From positions 1 through 21,343 of the forward strand of contig MU001715.1 in the NCBI GenBank assembly GCA_010093515.1: a DNA stretch of 21,343 nt, in the 5' to 3' direction. Positions within the stretch are counted from its first letter, which is position 1. Each line of letters starts with the position of its first letter. This document shows positions 8,136 to 17,654 of this stretch, one piece after another. Source of the stretch: Lineolata rhizophorae. Its lineage: Eukaryota > Ascomycota > Dothideomycetes > Lineolatales > Lineolataceae. The position numbers and the translations under genes were made by a program. The notes under the pieces are model-generated. The model had not been told where the DNA came from. It was given only the letters and a program-made list of their open reading frames with translations, and did no database searches.

Positions 8136-8809
8136 TTGGAAGGCCGGGAGCAGGCTCGCCTTGGGCCGTAGGCAAAAAGCCTGGTGTACATATATAACCC
8201 GCACTCGGCCACCAGCGTGGCGTCGTCGTGATTGGACGCAAAGACAGACGCAGCCGCTGCAGACGCCCGACGGCGCTGTCGTCGCTTCTTGGCCGGGCAT
8301 TCGCTTTGTAGCAGGGCAGACGTGGGCTTTCAAGGCGGCTGGCGTGCGCACGTGAGCTCGCGTGGTGAGCCGGGTGCCGGCGCCGCCGTGCAATGGCGGT
8401 GGGCTTGGCGGGGGGCTGTGCCTGGTCGTGAATGGTGCGTCCGCCTGCCCCACCCGACTGCGCCGCACCGCCACTGCGCCGCACCGCCACCGTGTTACCG
8501 GCGCCGCCGCGCAACGCGGTCGCGTCAAACGGGCCAAGCACACGCGCCGGCCGCCAGCCCCAACACCATCAGCGCCGTCCGCGATCCGCTCTTTCCCCTC
8601 CGCCTGTCGCGTCCATCGTTCTGCCGTCGCGGCGCAATGCAAAAGGCGAAAGCCCGTCCCGCGTCGGCGATCCGGTGTTGCCTGTGCCCGTACCTGGACC
8701 GACGTTGTTCTGCGGCGCACCCGTCCGCTGCTTCTTTCCATCCCGTCTTCCCGGCTTGCATAGCTATCTTCCCAGTTCTTCACAGGCCGTCTTCTAGCCC
8801 GCCGTCATC
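8136..8809. other. GC-rich intergenic region, promoter of the FunK1 gene
   Basis: This 674-bp gap lies between the zinc-finger stop and the FunK1 start. It is GC-rich with CGCCGC/CACCGC repeats (for example around 8458-8515), which is why long open frames appear on both strands without protein character. A pyrimidine-rich stretch at about 8757-8800 precedes the FunK1 start (context GTCATCATGG), as is common in fungal 5' leaders. No TATA box is obvious. Confidence 0.5.
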
Positions 8810-11379
8810 ATGGATCAGGCCATACTAGAGATCATCCGCACCAACCCTATCGGAAAAGGGCTGCATTCCTTTCGCGATTCTTTTGCTTCGTTTTGCGAGG
8901 ACAGGGGTCTTCCTGACGGCGTCGGCTCGCTGGATCAAACTGAGGATAAAGGTAGAGTGAATTGCTTCGAGACTTCGTGATAGGAGGATAGCTAACGAAT
9001 GCAGGCCTACAGAATCTGATGCTCGACCTTGTGCTCGCGCTGCAAGCCCTTCCGGCATGTCGTTCGCTACCTTCTAGAACGGGCCGTGGTACTCTTTTTC
9101 GCGACCTCTCCAGATTATATGGCGTGGTCGACTCTGACGGCTACATGAACATTGGACCCATCACCCCTCTCTTGAATGCAGTTCTCAGCAACGAGTCGGA
9201 CGAGGTGGTCTGGGACAAAGTCTACGCCGCGGTTACCCCGTCTACACCTCCCCAGGCCGTGCCATGCCTCGATCAAACCCCGCACATGCGCAGCCTCGTC
9301 AACACGAGCGAATACCGGACGCAAACGGACAGCGTGCTAAAAGAGGAGCTGGGTGGGCTCTACGCCGGCATTCCCGACTTCTATGAAAAGTTTTTCGGCG
9401 AGGTACCGGGCCTTGACGTAGCAGCTGCCGGCGTTTTCGCCAAATGCAAGGAGGGCGATAATCCGCTATACAGCAAAGGCGGCTGGCGTGGCTGGCCCAA
9501 GCAAGCAGGAGAGACCGACGTCTTGAACTGGTTCTCCGACGTAGTTAAACAGTTTGTGCGCTTCGCAGAACGCGATCTTACAGACCGAATGTTCTTCTGG
9601 TCGCCTCGCCAGAATATACGCGGATCGAGGGCGAAGCGCACGGTGAACGCAGGCTTCGGACGATCCTACGTCGACTTCGGACGACCCGGCACCGAAGGCG
9701 CGAAAACTCACTGGATCCAGGTCCTCGTTCCTGGAGAGCTAAAGAGCAGCCTAGACGAAGATAGACCGTCTGCAGCGTGGCAGGATATAGGGAGATGCGT
9801 AAAGAAGATATTCGCCGTCCAGGATACACGCCACTTTATCCTAGGTTTTACGCTTTGCGGGTCTATGATGCGGTTGTGGGAGTTCGACCGCGTAGGCGGT
9901 ATCGGGTCGTCGCCGTTTGATATTAATGAGAAGGGGCTGAAGTTCGTCTCGACGGTACTAGGGTATCTCTGCATGAACGAAAAGCAGCTCGGGTTCGACC
10001 CTACAATTCTAGAATCGGACGGCAAGCGGTACGTCGAGGTCGAGCGCGACGGTCGGATGGAACGTCTTATTATTGACGGGCTTATGGGGCGCGCGCGCGG
10101 CGTTGTGGGTCGGGCGACGACCTGCTGGAAGGCGCACCGCGAGGGGGACGACGAATCGCCTCTTGTTATCAAAGACTCGTGGCAGTACCCGGAACGTGGA
10201 GAAGAGGGCGAATTGCTTCGCGAGGCGACGGAGAAGGGCGTTGTTAACGTCGCACGACACTTCTACCACGAAACGGTTCACGTGGATGGGCGAGTCGACG
10301 ACGTCCGCCATAATATCCGCAAAGGGCTGGATGTTACGAAAACCGCCAATTACAAGCCGAAAAGCTTGATGTCGCCTCCGAGCACGTCAATGTCGCCTCC
10401 GAGTATATCGATGCCGCCTCCGAGCACAGCCAGCGCGTACAACAGGAGCACAAGTAAGGGGCAGAGCGACGGCGCCGCTAGAACAAAGAGGTCGTTTAGC
10501 AATACGGACGCGGCGCTACCGCTACCCAAGCGCCTCTGCTCGAGCTCTCCGACCAAAGTTCAACCGATTCAGAATCGGGTACACCGTCGGGTTATCGTCC
10601 GCGACTACGGGAAGCCGATCTATACAGCCAGCTCCCGGCTCGCCCTCCTCGCCGCGCTGGAGGCCTGTATCGAGGGATACCAATCGTTGGTTGAGCGCGC
10701 TGGTCTGCTCCAAGGCGATATCTCGCCAAATAATCTCATCGTGGACGAAAGCGATGGAAAGCTACGCGCATTCTTGATCGACCTCGATCTTGCGATTAGA
10801 GAGCAACGGAAGGGGCCCTCGGGTGCACTAAACAAGACTGGTACGAGGGTGTTCATGGCAATCGAATTGCTCCTAGACGAGAAGCACTCCTTCGTACATG
10901 ATCTTGAGTCGTTCTTCTGGGTGCTCTTCTGGATATGTGTTCACTTCGATGGGCCGGATAAAGATATTGGGCCAACCGAGTTTGAGAGTTGGAACTATGT
11001 AGACAGCATGTCATTGGCCGAATTGAAAATTGGGCTGGTGAATTCCGAAAGGCATTTCCTTAGGCGCATAACTACGATCTTCACACCTTTCTACCAGCCA
11101 TTAGTACCATGGGTTAATAGGCTACGGAAAGTTGTTTTTCCTACGAGCGAACCAACGGAGAAGGAGGACAGAGCTTTATTCCCGAATGAAGGAGGTACTC
11201 CGGGCGGCACAGGCGGACCCGGAGGTGTTGAAAAGGTCATAAGTTCTAGTTCTGAAGAGTTCTTAAAACCTCGATGTGACGGGCCAAAGGAGTGGAAAAA
11301 AGCAGATGTCAACGAACAGTTTTCCTTCCACCAAAGCCGCAACGAACATTTCTGGAAATTTCGAGGTTGTAAGCGCTAG
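8810..11379 (+). CDS. FunK1-type fungal protein kinase
   Basis: The model is exon 1 at 8810-8951, a 53-bp intron 8952-9004 (GTAGAG, branch GCTAAC, GCAG), and exon 2 at 9005-11379, giving 838 aa. Exon 1 (MDQAILEIIRTNPIGKG...) precedes the 786-aa frame that is visible without splicing. Kinase landmarks are the beta-3 lysine in PLVIKDSW (Lys ~437), an alpha-C Glu candidate in EGELLREA, the catalytic loop QGDISPNNLI (Asp ~619, Asn ~623), and the metal-binding LIDLDLA (Asp ~640), which is the FunK1 counterpart of DFG. The catalytic loop has Gln-Gly-Asp instead of His-Arg-Asp; Asp and Asn are kept. A low-complexity insert rich in Ser, Pro and Lys, with three heptapeptide repeats, separates N- and C-lobe parts. 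FunK1 kinases are expanded in filamentous fungi and substrates are mostly unknown. No signal peptide or membrane segment is seen. The Gly-rich tail after about residue 720 may hide an unrecognised intron. No defects are visible, so the gene is probably intact. Confidence 0.85.
10369..10431 (+). repeat. Three 21-bp repeats coding for MSPPSxS heptapeptides
   Basis: Units start at 10369, 10390 and 10411, each ATG(T/C)CGCCTCCGAG followed by variable bases. They encode MSPPSTS, MSPPSIS and MPPPSTA in the low-complexity insert of the FunK1 kinase. The Ser-Pro pairs could be phosphorylation sites for proline-directed kinases (inference). Confidence 0.85.
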
Positions 11380-11533
11380 TGAGAAGGTTCCGTGGTAAAA
11401 TGTTTTCCCGTCGCCCGATGAGCATGGTGAAGCCTCTTAGGTCTCGCTCCTGCCCACTCACCGCTGCGCGAGTCCACACTCATCTCTCGACTCCCGTTGA
11501 GCTTGAAACGAAACCTCTCTCAAAGGTACGAAG

Positions 11534-11731
11534 TCAGAGATTGCTTCCCTTCACAGTATGGTTTCTGACAAGAAATTCAGCCCGTCGTTGACATTCTCCA
11601 GGCACAGGGTTCTTTGGGTTCCACAGCTCCCCGAGCAGGCTCCAGACGTCGTCGCTGGGGTCTGCGGCCGGCATACATCCTTGAATCCATGGTTTCATGA
11701 CAGCGGGTGGCCACAAAATATCCCACGTCAT
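11534..11731 (-). CDS. Small hypothetical protein, doubtful
   Basis: On the minus strand an ATG at 11731 opens 65 codons to a TGA at 11534. The frame is also open upstream to 11848, without ATG. The peptide MTWDILWPPAVMKPWIQGC, followed by a stretch with DDVWSLLGELWNPKNP, is Trp-rich and looks somewhat protein-like. Upstream on the same strand is a CA-rich stretch (a GT run at 11886-11908 on the plus strand) and leader-like sequence, which could be a 5' UTR. No family is recognised. It sits tail-to-tail with the FunK1 gene and may instead be part of a 3' UTR or a longer spliced gene. Confidence 0.25.
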   Translation of the reverse strand: MTWDILWPPAVMKPWIQGCMPAADPSDDVWSLLGELWNPKNPVPGECQRRAEFLVRNHTVKGSNL

Positions 11732-12209
11732 AATGTCGGCTCCCTGTTCATGACCGGAGGTTGGTTCCTGGTCCTCTTGTTCGGGCGTAACTGTACCTTT
11801 TGAGAAGGAGTGAAAGTGAAGGTGTTCCAAGTGTTTGATGCAAGGCAACTTGATTGTATAAAGGGTAATAGTATGTTGATGCTATTGTGTAAGTGTGTGT
11901 GTGTGTGTAAGGCAAGTGAACCAAGGAGAGAGTTAAATGCATTTAGGGAAGGTGGTGGGAGTAGAAAGAATAAGGAGGGGTCCCTGGCCGTCTGCCGGAA
12001 GCCTGCCGCCGCATCACGCCTATACCCTGTGTCGTGGCACGTATAACAGAAAGGTCTGGAATTTTTCATTTCTGATTCTATCCCGTCCTTCTACATGGCT
12101 ACTGCTCAGAACGCTTGCTGTATCAGTATCGACGACGACAAGCGCCCTACGTTCCACGCAACTTTTTCGCCTCATGAGAAGCTTGCGGCTCCCCGGAAAG
12201 CCCATCTGC

Positions 12210-13542
12210 TCATGCCAGACCGAACCACCTCATGTCGTCGTCCCCCCGAATCGGCACGGTGTGCCCGACGCCCTGCGCGTAGATGCCCTCCAGCTTCGGC
12301 CCGTACACCGTCGTCGTGTACCCGTTCTGCGGCGTGTTCTGCTCCGTGGCCTCGGGGCTGCCGTACTCGTAGCCGAGCACGTCGGCCCACTGCTTCATCG
12401 TCTCGTCGTAGTTGGGCGGCAGCAGCGTGCCGTCGGCCGAGCCGTGGTAGATCTGCATGGCCGGGTACGCGCCCTCGTAGCCCGGGTCCATGGCCCGGGC
12501 CGTGTCGCCCCAGACCTGCGGCGACGCCTGCACCTGCCCGTTGGCGCACGAGTTGTTCCACCCGTCCACGGCGCCCGACTGCGAGTAGAAGCAGCCGGCC
12601 GGGACGCCCGAGTAGACGGTGCCGGCGGCGAAGAGCTCCGGGTAGGCGGCCGCCATGACGTTCTGCCGTGGGGGCGGAGAGCGAGGTTAGCGGAGGCGGT
12701 TCCTTGCCGTTCAAATCTCCATTGTCACTCCCCCCCTGCCCCCCTTCCCCCCCCTCAAATCTACCCCCTCGGTCACTCCGCCAGTTGAAAAATGAGTGAA
12801 AGAAAAAAGAAGAAGAAAAGGGAACAGTTGGGGATTCGCTCCGGAAGAAAAAAAAAAAAAAAAGAAAGAAGAGGGGAAGGACACGTACGGTCATCATGGC
12901 GCCGGAGCTGCTGCCTGTGACGAACACCTTGGCCGGGTCCGCGCCGTACTGGTCCAGGGTCCACGTCACCATGTTGGCGATGGAGTTGGAGTCGCCGCCG
13001 CCGTTGTGGGCCAGCGTCTGCTGCGAGCTCACGTCCCAGCAAGTGCCGCTGTGCGGGCTGCTCGGGTAGATGGCGATGAAGTTGTACTGCTCCGCCAGCT
13101 GGGCGTACGGCGAGCCGTTGTAGTAGGCCTGCGCCGTGCCGGTGCAGTAGTGGCTGGGAGGAAGGGAAAAGTCAGCTTTGCGTTTTGTGTGTGCCGGGGG
13201 GGAGGGGGGTGGGGGGTGGGGTTGGTGTGTGAGTGAAAGGATTTATCCTGGATGGTGACAAATACGGGGCCCTTTCGAGCGTCTCCTTCTGACCAAGGTG
13301 CATTTGTTGACGGGGGCAAGTTGGAACGGTTTCAAACGAGAGACGTACATGGCGACCACGATGGCCGGGCTGTCGCCGAGGCTCCTCGGGACGTAGATGT
13401 ACATGGGCACGCCGGCCGGATTGTCGCCATAGTTTTGGACCTGCTGCAGGGACCCGGCGGCGACCTGGCGGCTCTGGATAGAAGCCGAGCCGGCCACCAG
13501 GGCGAAGATGGCCGAAGTGAACGCGGTGAGGAGAGCACGCAT
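12210..13542 (-). CDS. Acetylxylan esterase, carbohydrate esterase family 1
   Basis: The model is exon 1 13542-13349, intron 13348-13154 (195 bp), exon 2 13153-12889, intron 12888-12663 (226 bp), exon 3 12662-12210, encoding 303 aa. Both donors are GTACGT and both acceptors CAG; the first intron splits the codon AT|C and the second is phase 0. Residues 1-20 (MRALLTAFTSAIFALVAGSA) are a signal peptide, so the enzyme is secreted. The alpha/beta-hydrolase nucleophile Ser lies in VTGSSSGAMM at the end of exon 2. The catalytic His is in GVGHTVP near the C-terminus, and an Asp candidate lies in between (HGSADGT or the PNYDE region). IHYCTGTAQAYY, SGTCWDVSS and the ending DDDMRWFGLA are typical of fungal CE1 acetylxylan esterases. 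These remove acetyl groups from xylan in plant cell walls and help xylanases. No carbohydrate-binding module follows, so this is the single-domain form. A feruloyl esterase or PHB-depolymerase-like specificity is the alternative. Intron 2 has a run of 16 A (plus strand). Confidence 0.92.
13196..13221 (+). other. G-quadruplex-type run in intron 1 of the esterase gene
   Basis: The plus strand reads G7-A-G6-T-G6-T-G4. Four G runs separated by single bases are an ideal quadruplex motif. The gene is on the minus strand, so the G-rich strand is the template and the transcript is C-rich here. Confidence 0.7.
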
Positions 13543-13656
13543 TTTATTTTCCGCCCCTTTTTTCTTTTGTTTAACGAAGGAAAAACCACGGAACTTTCCC
13601 AGCCTTGGCTTTCTTCACTCGTTTGTCCCATAAGCGCAAACGGGATGCTAGGTGCT

Positions 13657-13665
13657 TATTATATA
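13657..13665 (-). promoter_or_regulatory. TATA box of the esterase gene
   Basis: On the minus strand the sequence is TATATAATA, about 115 bp upstream of the esterase ATG at 13542. Distance and wording fit a TATA box. Between it and the start lie pyrimidine- and T-rich stretches, typical of fungal leaders. Confidence 0.5.
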
Positions 13666-13856
13666 CGCCAAGATCCAGGCTCCTCTCATTCTTTCTCTCT
13701 ATCTGGCCTGCAGAGGGCGCTAATTGCGTGGAAATGAGGTTTCGCGCACTCTCCGGAGAAAAGGAGCTGATTCCACATGTTTATTCTGTTGTCAAACCGT
13801 TGTCGAAGTCCACGTGCTAGCGCTCGTCACGTCACGGTAACTCGACCAAATCGTAG

Positions 13857-13889
13857 CTAATTGCGGTCTAATTGCGGTCTAATTGCGCT
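13857..13889. promoter_or_regulatory. Three 11-bp tandem units in a divergent promoter
   Basis: CTAATTGCGGT occurs at 13857-13867 and 13868-13878, then CTAATTGCGCT at 13879-13889. The period of 11 bp is about one helical turn, and it places two CGG triplets eight bases apart on the same face. CGG direct repeats are typical targets of fungal Zn2Cys6 regulators. The units lie between the esterase (minus) and the 600-aa gene (plus), so they could act on either. That they are operators is inference. Confidence 0.4.
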
Positions 13890-14311
13890 CAAGGAGCGCG
13901 GGAAAAGGCGGGGAGACGCGCGGGCCTGCGCCTGGCACCCACCCACTCTAAAATAGATTGCGATGAAGAATGAAGAAGAGGGGAAACCCGCCGCTTCTCC
14001 GCGTGGCCGGTCCTCGCCTGCTAGTCTTTTGTTCGGATCTACGCTCTCGAAACAGGGCAAGAACTTCTATATTGCTTTGCGATGGAGTCTGCGGCCATGC
14101 GCGGGCATCGCAGGCTCCCGGGCGTGCGCGGCGCTCGGCTTCAGCTCGTTCGCGATCGGATCAGCGGGAAAACATCGGCAGGACAAGGGCTGATGTGGGC
14201 GCTCGCTTGCCTTGGCCCTCCAACAAGGAATGTTCCTTCGCCTCCCCGGTCTTCTGCGATCTGCCCACGACGCTGTTCCTCGCCACTCGAGAGCTAGCTT
14301 CGCGCGCCAAG

Positions 14312-16263
14312 ATGAGAACTACGCTTTACTATTGTCTGCGAGAAGATCGATGTGGCGGCTGCCGGTACAAGCTAGAGGAAGGCGAAACGATATTTACGGG
14401 TTAGTTGGCTTGCTGTGCTCACGCTTGCCTGCTAATCGACGTAGCATCTCAAAATTGTGTCCACTCTGCCGAGCTCATGTTCGTCCGATACCGTACATAC
14501 CACGACGAGGAACTCAACATGAGTTTCCACATGTGCTGTAATCCCTCCTGCCAGTTCCGTGACAGCAGCATGATAGGCATCCATCGCAGATGCCGCAAAC
14601 TCATGACAAATTTCTCGTCTCGCCGGTTCAACATGACCCGGCACAGCCTCCATCCTCCGGTTGAAATAGACACGCGACGTCGCCAACGAGCTATACAGCT
14701 ACTGCCGCGCAGATTGAAGGAAGATGCGCTATTCGAAGAAGCTGCTCGGCTACTGCCTCGTGAGCTCCTCGACCAGGTGGTGTCACATCTTCTTTGCGAA
14801 AGCGCCGCTGTGAGCATCGAAGCCCAGGTCCTCAACAGCTCATTGTTGGTGCAAGCGCACGCTTCCGACAATCTACAGTACAACACAGTCAATCTAGGCC
14901 GCGATATCGTTGCCGATCTTGTCTCTTTCGAAGGAGTCCAATACGTTCAAAATCTTCGCAATTCCACCGTGATGCAAGCCGTTGACTCAGAACTGCTCCT
15001 TCTAAATACCCGAAAGACACCACTCCCGGAGAGATTATACGTTGCAGAGGATCATCTAGGTGTTCGAATGGCCATCTTTGGCCGCCCGGATAGACCCCTG
15101 CCTGATGCTTGCATGTCGCAGGGACTATGGTGGAGAACGCTGGAGATCAACGCTGACACGAGACTCGAGGTTCAAAGCGATGTAAGATCAACCTCGCCCA
15201 TTTATTCATGCTGTTAACGGGACCGGGGCATGAAGCTTCGACGTGTCAAATTGACGGATCCAAATATGGCTCTTCCACCTCTGTGGAGTAAGCCAGTAAC
15301 GGACTACAGCTTAATCAACCTTGAGCACCCTCTGGCAAACCCAAGTCGTCTTCCTCATCGTCTTCGGATGCGAGGTTTCAAGTGTAACGCAAGAGGCATC
15401 AGAGGTTATTCAGCCCTCGTGACTCGCTCTGGAGTAGATGCGATATTTGCTCACGAAAACAACAACAATGACAAAGAGTTGTATCGAGACACACCCCCAG
15501 GATCGCGCATCCTGTACATGCCGATTGGCCCCAATGAGCATGTCATTTCTATCTGGGCCGTGTCGTTTATAGCATTTCCAGATCTCAACGGCCTCGCCTT
15601 ACTGGCAAGTGACCTTTTTGACTTGTTAGTCTGTCAACTAATCATCTAAAACAGTTCGAGACCAATCAAAAGATCGCCTGGTTCGGCCGCCATCTCGTGG
15701 ATGCCGCAATCGCTCCCTACCGAATCCATCTACTTTCGCGAAACGAAACGAACATCTTCTACAACGTGCGGCCCGGCGGAATCAGGTTCTTGGCTTCTGA
15801 GCATCAACTACATCCGTCCCATGAAAAGCTGCCAGATGCGACGGGCTCGGTCTCCATCCCCTTGGATATACCTTCCCAGCCGTGCTTCCAGTCTTCCTGC
15901 AGCCTTGACGGTGCTTGTTTCATCACTCTGTGCAGAGACATGTCTGTGGAACATCGACCAATTATTGGGATGCTGATTACCGACACCCATCAACGCGAGT
16001 TTTGCTTAGGACAGTTTCGATTCGATCGCAAGCTGGAGCGTATTCAGCTCAACTATAGCAGACTCTTGCGATTCGCCGCAGCGAGGACGAATAAATCGTT
16101 TCTTTACGTGATGGACGTTTGGGGAGAAGGGCCAAGGCCGAGCAGTCACGATCCAAACTTCCTGCTGAGCATGCCTTTGGAAGGGACATTAGTCTGGCGT
16201 TTCTCACGTCACCACACCGAGCTGTACCACAGCAGCCTGCAAGGATTTTGGCGTCCATTATGA
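14312..16263 (+). CDS. 600-aa fungal protein of unknown function, Cys-rich N-terminus
   Basis: The model is exon 1 14312-14399, intron 14400-14444 (45 bp, GTTAGT...GTAG), exon 2 14445-15181, intron 15182-15235 (54 bp, GTAAGA, branch GTTAAC, GAAG), exon 3 15236-15604, intron 15605-15654 (50 bp, GCAAGT...ACAG) and exon 4 15655-16263. All junctions keep frame and total 600 aa. The third intron uses a GC donor; no GT donor nearby keeps frame. The start MRTTLYYCLRED leads into a likely zinc-binding region: Cys14-x2-Cys17, Cys34, then FHMCCNPSC and IHRRC. LPRELLDQVVSHL at about residue 133 resembles an F-box or similar short helical motif. DHLGVRMAIFG and GLWWRTL (Trp ~258-259) match wording I recall from a large group of uncharacterised ascomycete proteins. 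No signal peptide or membrane segment is visible. A role as adaptor or ubiquitin-ligase substrate receptor is speculation. The acceptor GAAG is weak but is the only AG between the branch point and the coding resumption. Confidence 0.75.
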
Positions 16264-17339
16264 GACAGAGATATAAGAGCCATCATCATCTTGGCCAGCC
16301 GCTGATGGGGTGTGGTTGAAATTTGCGCCGCTTCTGGAGAGCAATAGGACGTTCGAAAGGTAAGAGAATCTGGAGAAGCGAGACGAGGCCTTTGCTAGGC
16401 TTTTTCTAGTAGAGTATATAAGCATCGATAGCTATGGTGCCTGCCTTAAAGGATGCTAGGCGTCAGCCCCAATCGACGAGAATAGCGGGGTAACGTGTGT
16501 CCTATTGGTCCGATTCCAATGGCGCGGGATTGGATGCTTGTTAGAGGCCCTTGTCCGCAGAAATATTATTGCCACATAGAGAAGCTGTTTGGTGAAGTCC
16601 CTGCTATGCAGCAACTCCTTCGTGCGTCATGCTTAATCTGTCGCTGAGTTGGCAGCCGAGGTTTAGCTTCAGGATGAACATCGGCTGCTTTAATTCACGC
16701 GCGGCATCTAAATGCGGGAACTGCTGTCATAAGCGCTGGCGAAAGTTGCCTCTTGAAAATAAACAATAGGGAGGGATTATCTTGGCCCGGAGCTAGCTTA
16801 TAAATGGTTTAGCGCTAGCCCCTATATTGCAGGGGTAAACGGCGCGCTGCGCATGTCATGTGACGCCAGTCTTATCGATACAGGGCTGTTTGTTTACGCC
16901 CAGCGCTGGTCGGAAAATCAAAAACCCCGCCGCGTTTATCTTAACCCCACCTGCTCTTCTGCTCCCCATCAATCGTCATCTACTCGAGTCTGTCTCCCTC
17001 TCCCTCTCTCTCCAGGCATGAGGTGCGCGCAACCACGCGTGCGGCGGTGAGGGCCAACTTCCGCTCGCTTCGTCGCACAACCAATCAATCATACCATTTC
17101 CAACAATGTGCGCCAGCAGGGAGGGCGCGCCGACCCGTTATGAACCTGTGGTGGATGTCATGCATGGCGGCAGCAGCCACGTGACGCCCGGGGCCAAGTG
17201 ATGCCGGCCCCGGTTCAGCGCACAGCGTACGTAGATTGCAGAGTGCAGGTTTACCTACACTCTGCAACCTCGACCTCGATCTCACCGTGTACACTCTGTG
17301 TGCCACCGTATACTCTGTGACGCTCTTTGCTCTATTGCA
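16264..17339. other. No gene seen in about 1.08 kb
   Basis: The first part (to about 16840) is AT-moderate, with TATATAAG near 16415, without a coding frame. A pyrimidine-rich stretch (CTCCCTCTCCCTCTCTCTCC region, about 16992-17013) just before ATG at 17020 looks like a fungal promoter leader, but the frame behind it stops at once. This may be the promoter of a gene disrupted by the LINE-derived sequence to the right. Short frames at 16853-17050 and 17085-17306 show no protein character. Confidence 0.4.
17236..17267. repeat. 32-nt near-perfect palindrome
   Basis: TTGCAGAGTG, then a central AGGT-TT-ACCT, then CACTCTGCAA: 14 of 15 pairs match across a TT loop. Behind it, related pieces (TACACTCTGTG at about 17289 and TATACTCTGTG at about 17310) repeat the arm. 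It sits about 70 bp before the first recognisable LINE sequence. Confidence 0.7.
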
Positions 17340-17654
17340 GTGTACCCGAGCAAGAAAAGCGAGGCGGATGCAGCGCTAGAACATCTGGAAATTGGCGGCA
17401 TACTTGCCCGAACCTGCCCATACGAGAATCGAGCCGGACCGAGGTGTTGCTACAAATGCCAGCAATTCGGCCACATCGCGTCACGGTGTAAGAACGAACT
17501 GACATGTGCGAACTGTGCAGACATCGGACACGAGGCGACGACCTGCCCCCAGGAGCAGCCGAGATGCGTTAGCTGCGGTGATGCCCATCGAGCGACTGCC
17601 AGAGGGTGCCCAGAATATGCAAAAGCGCTGGACCAAGCACGTGCACGCCAATAA
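17340..17654 (+). pseudogene. LINE ORF1 (gag-like) C-terminus with three zinc knuckles
   Basis: Recognisable sequence starts with VYPSKKSEADAALEHLEIGG. The knuckles are CYKCQQFGHIASRC and CANCADIGHEATTC (both CX2CX4HX4C), then CVSCGDAHRATARGC (CX2CX3HX6C), the triple arrangement of Tad/jockey-type ORF1 proteins that bind the element RNA. The frame ends in TAA at 17652-17654. The N-terminal part of ORF1 is missing; an open frame upstream to 17298 does not look related. Confidence 0.85.

Noticed and set aside
7770-8783. 337-aa minus-strand open frame
   Set aside because: It is antisense to the zinc-finger last exon and the GC-rich promoter. The translation is Arg/Ala/Pro-rich low complexity with no motif, as expected for chance frames in GC-rich DNA.
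8232-8828. 198-aa plus-strand open frame before the FunK1 gene
   Set aside because: GC-rich repeats suppress stops in several frames at once. It overlaps the FunK1 start in another frame and has no domain character.
10711-10722. FunK1 as a dead kinase because His-Arg of HRD is missing
   Set aside because: The catalytic Asp, the loop Asn, the metal Asp and the beta-3 Lys are all present, so the change alone does not imply loss of activity.
12095-12788. Long plus-strand frames antisense to the esterase
   Set aside because: Arg/Pro/Ala-rich shadows of the GC-biased third codon positions of the real gene.
12663-13032. 286-aa minus-strand frame running through the esterase intron
   Set aside because: It reads exon 2, then intron 2, then exon 3 in a wrong frame. 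The GTACGT...CAG splice restores the CE1 sequence.
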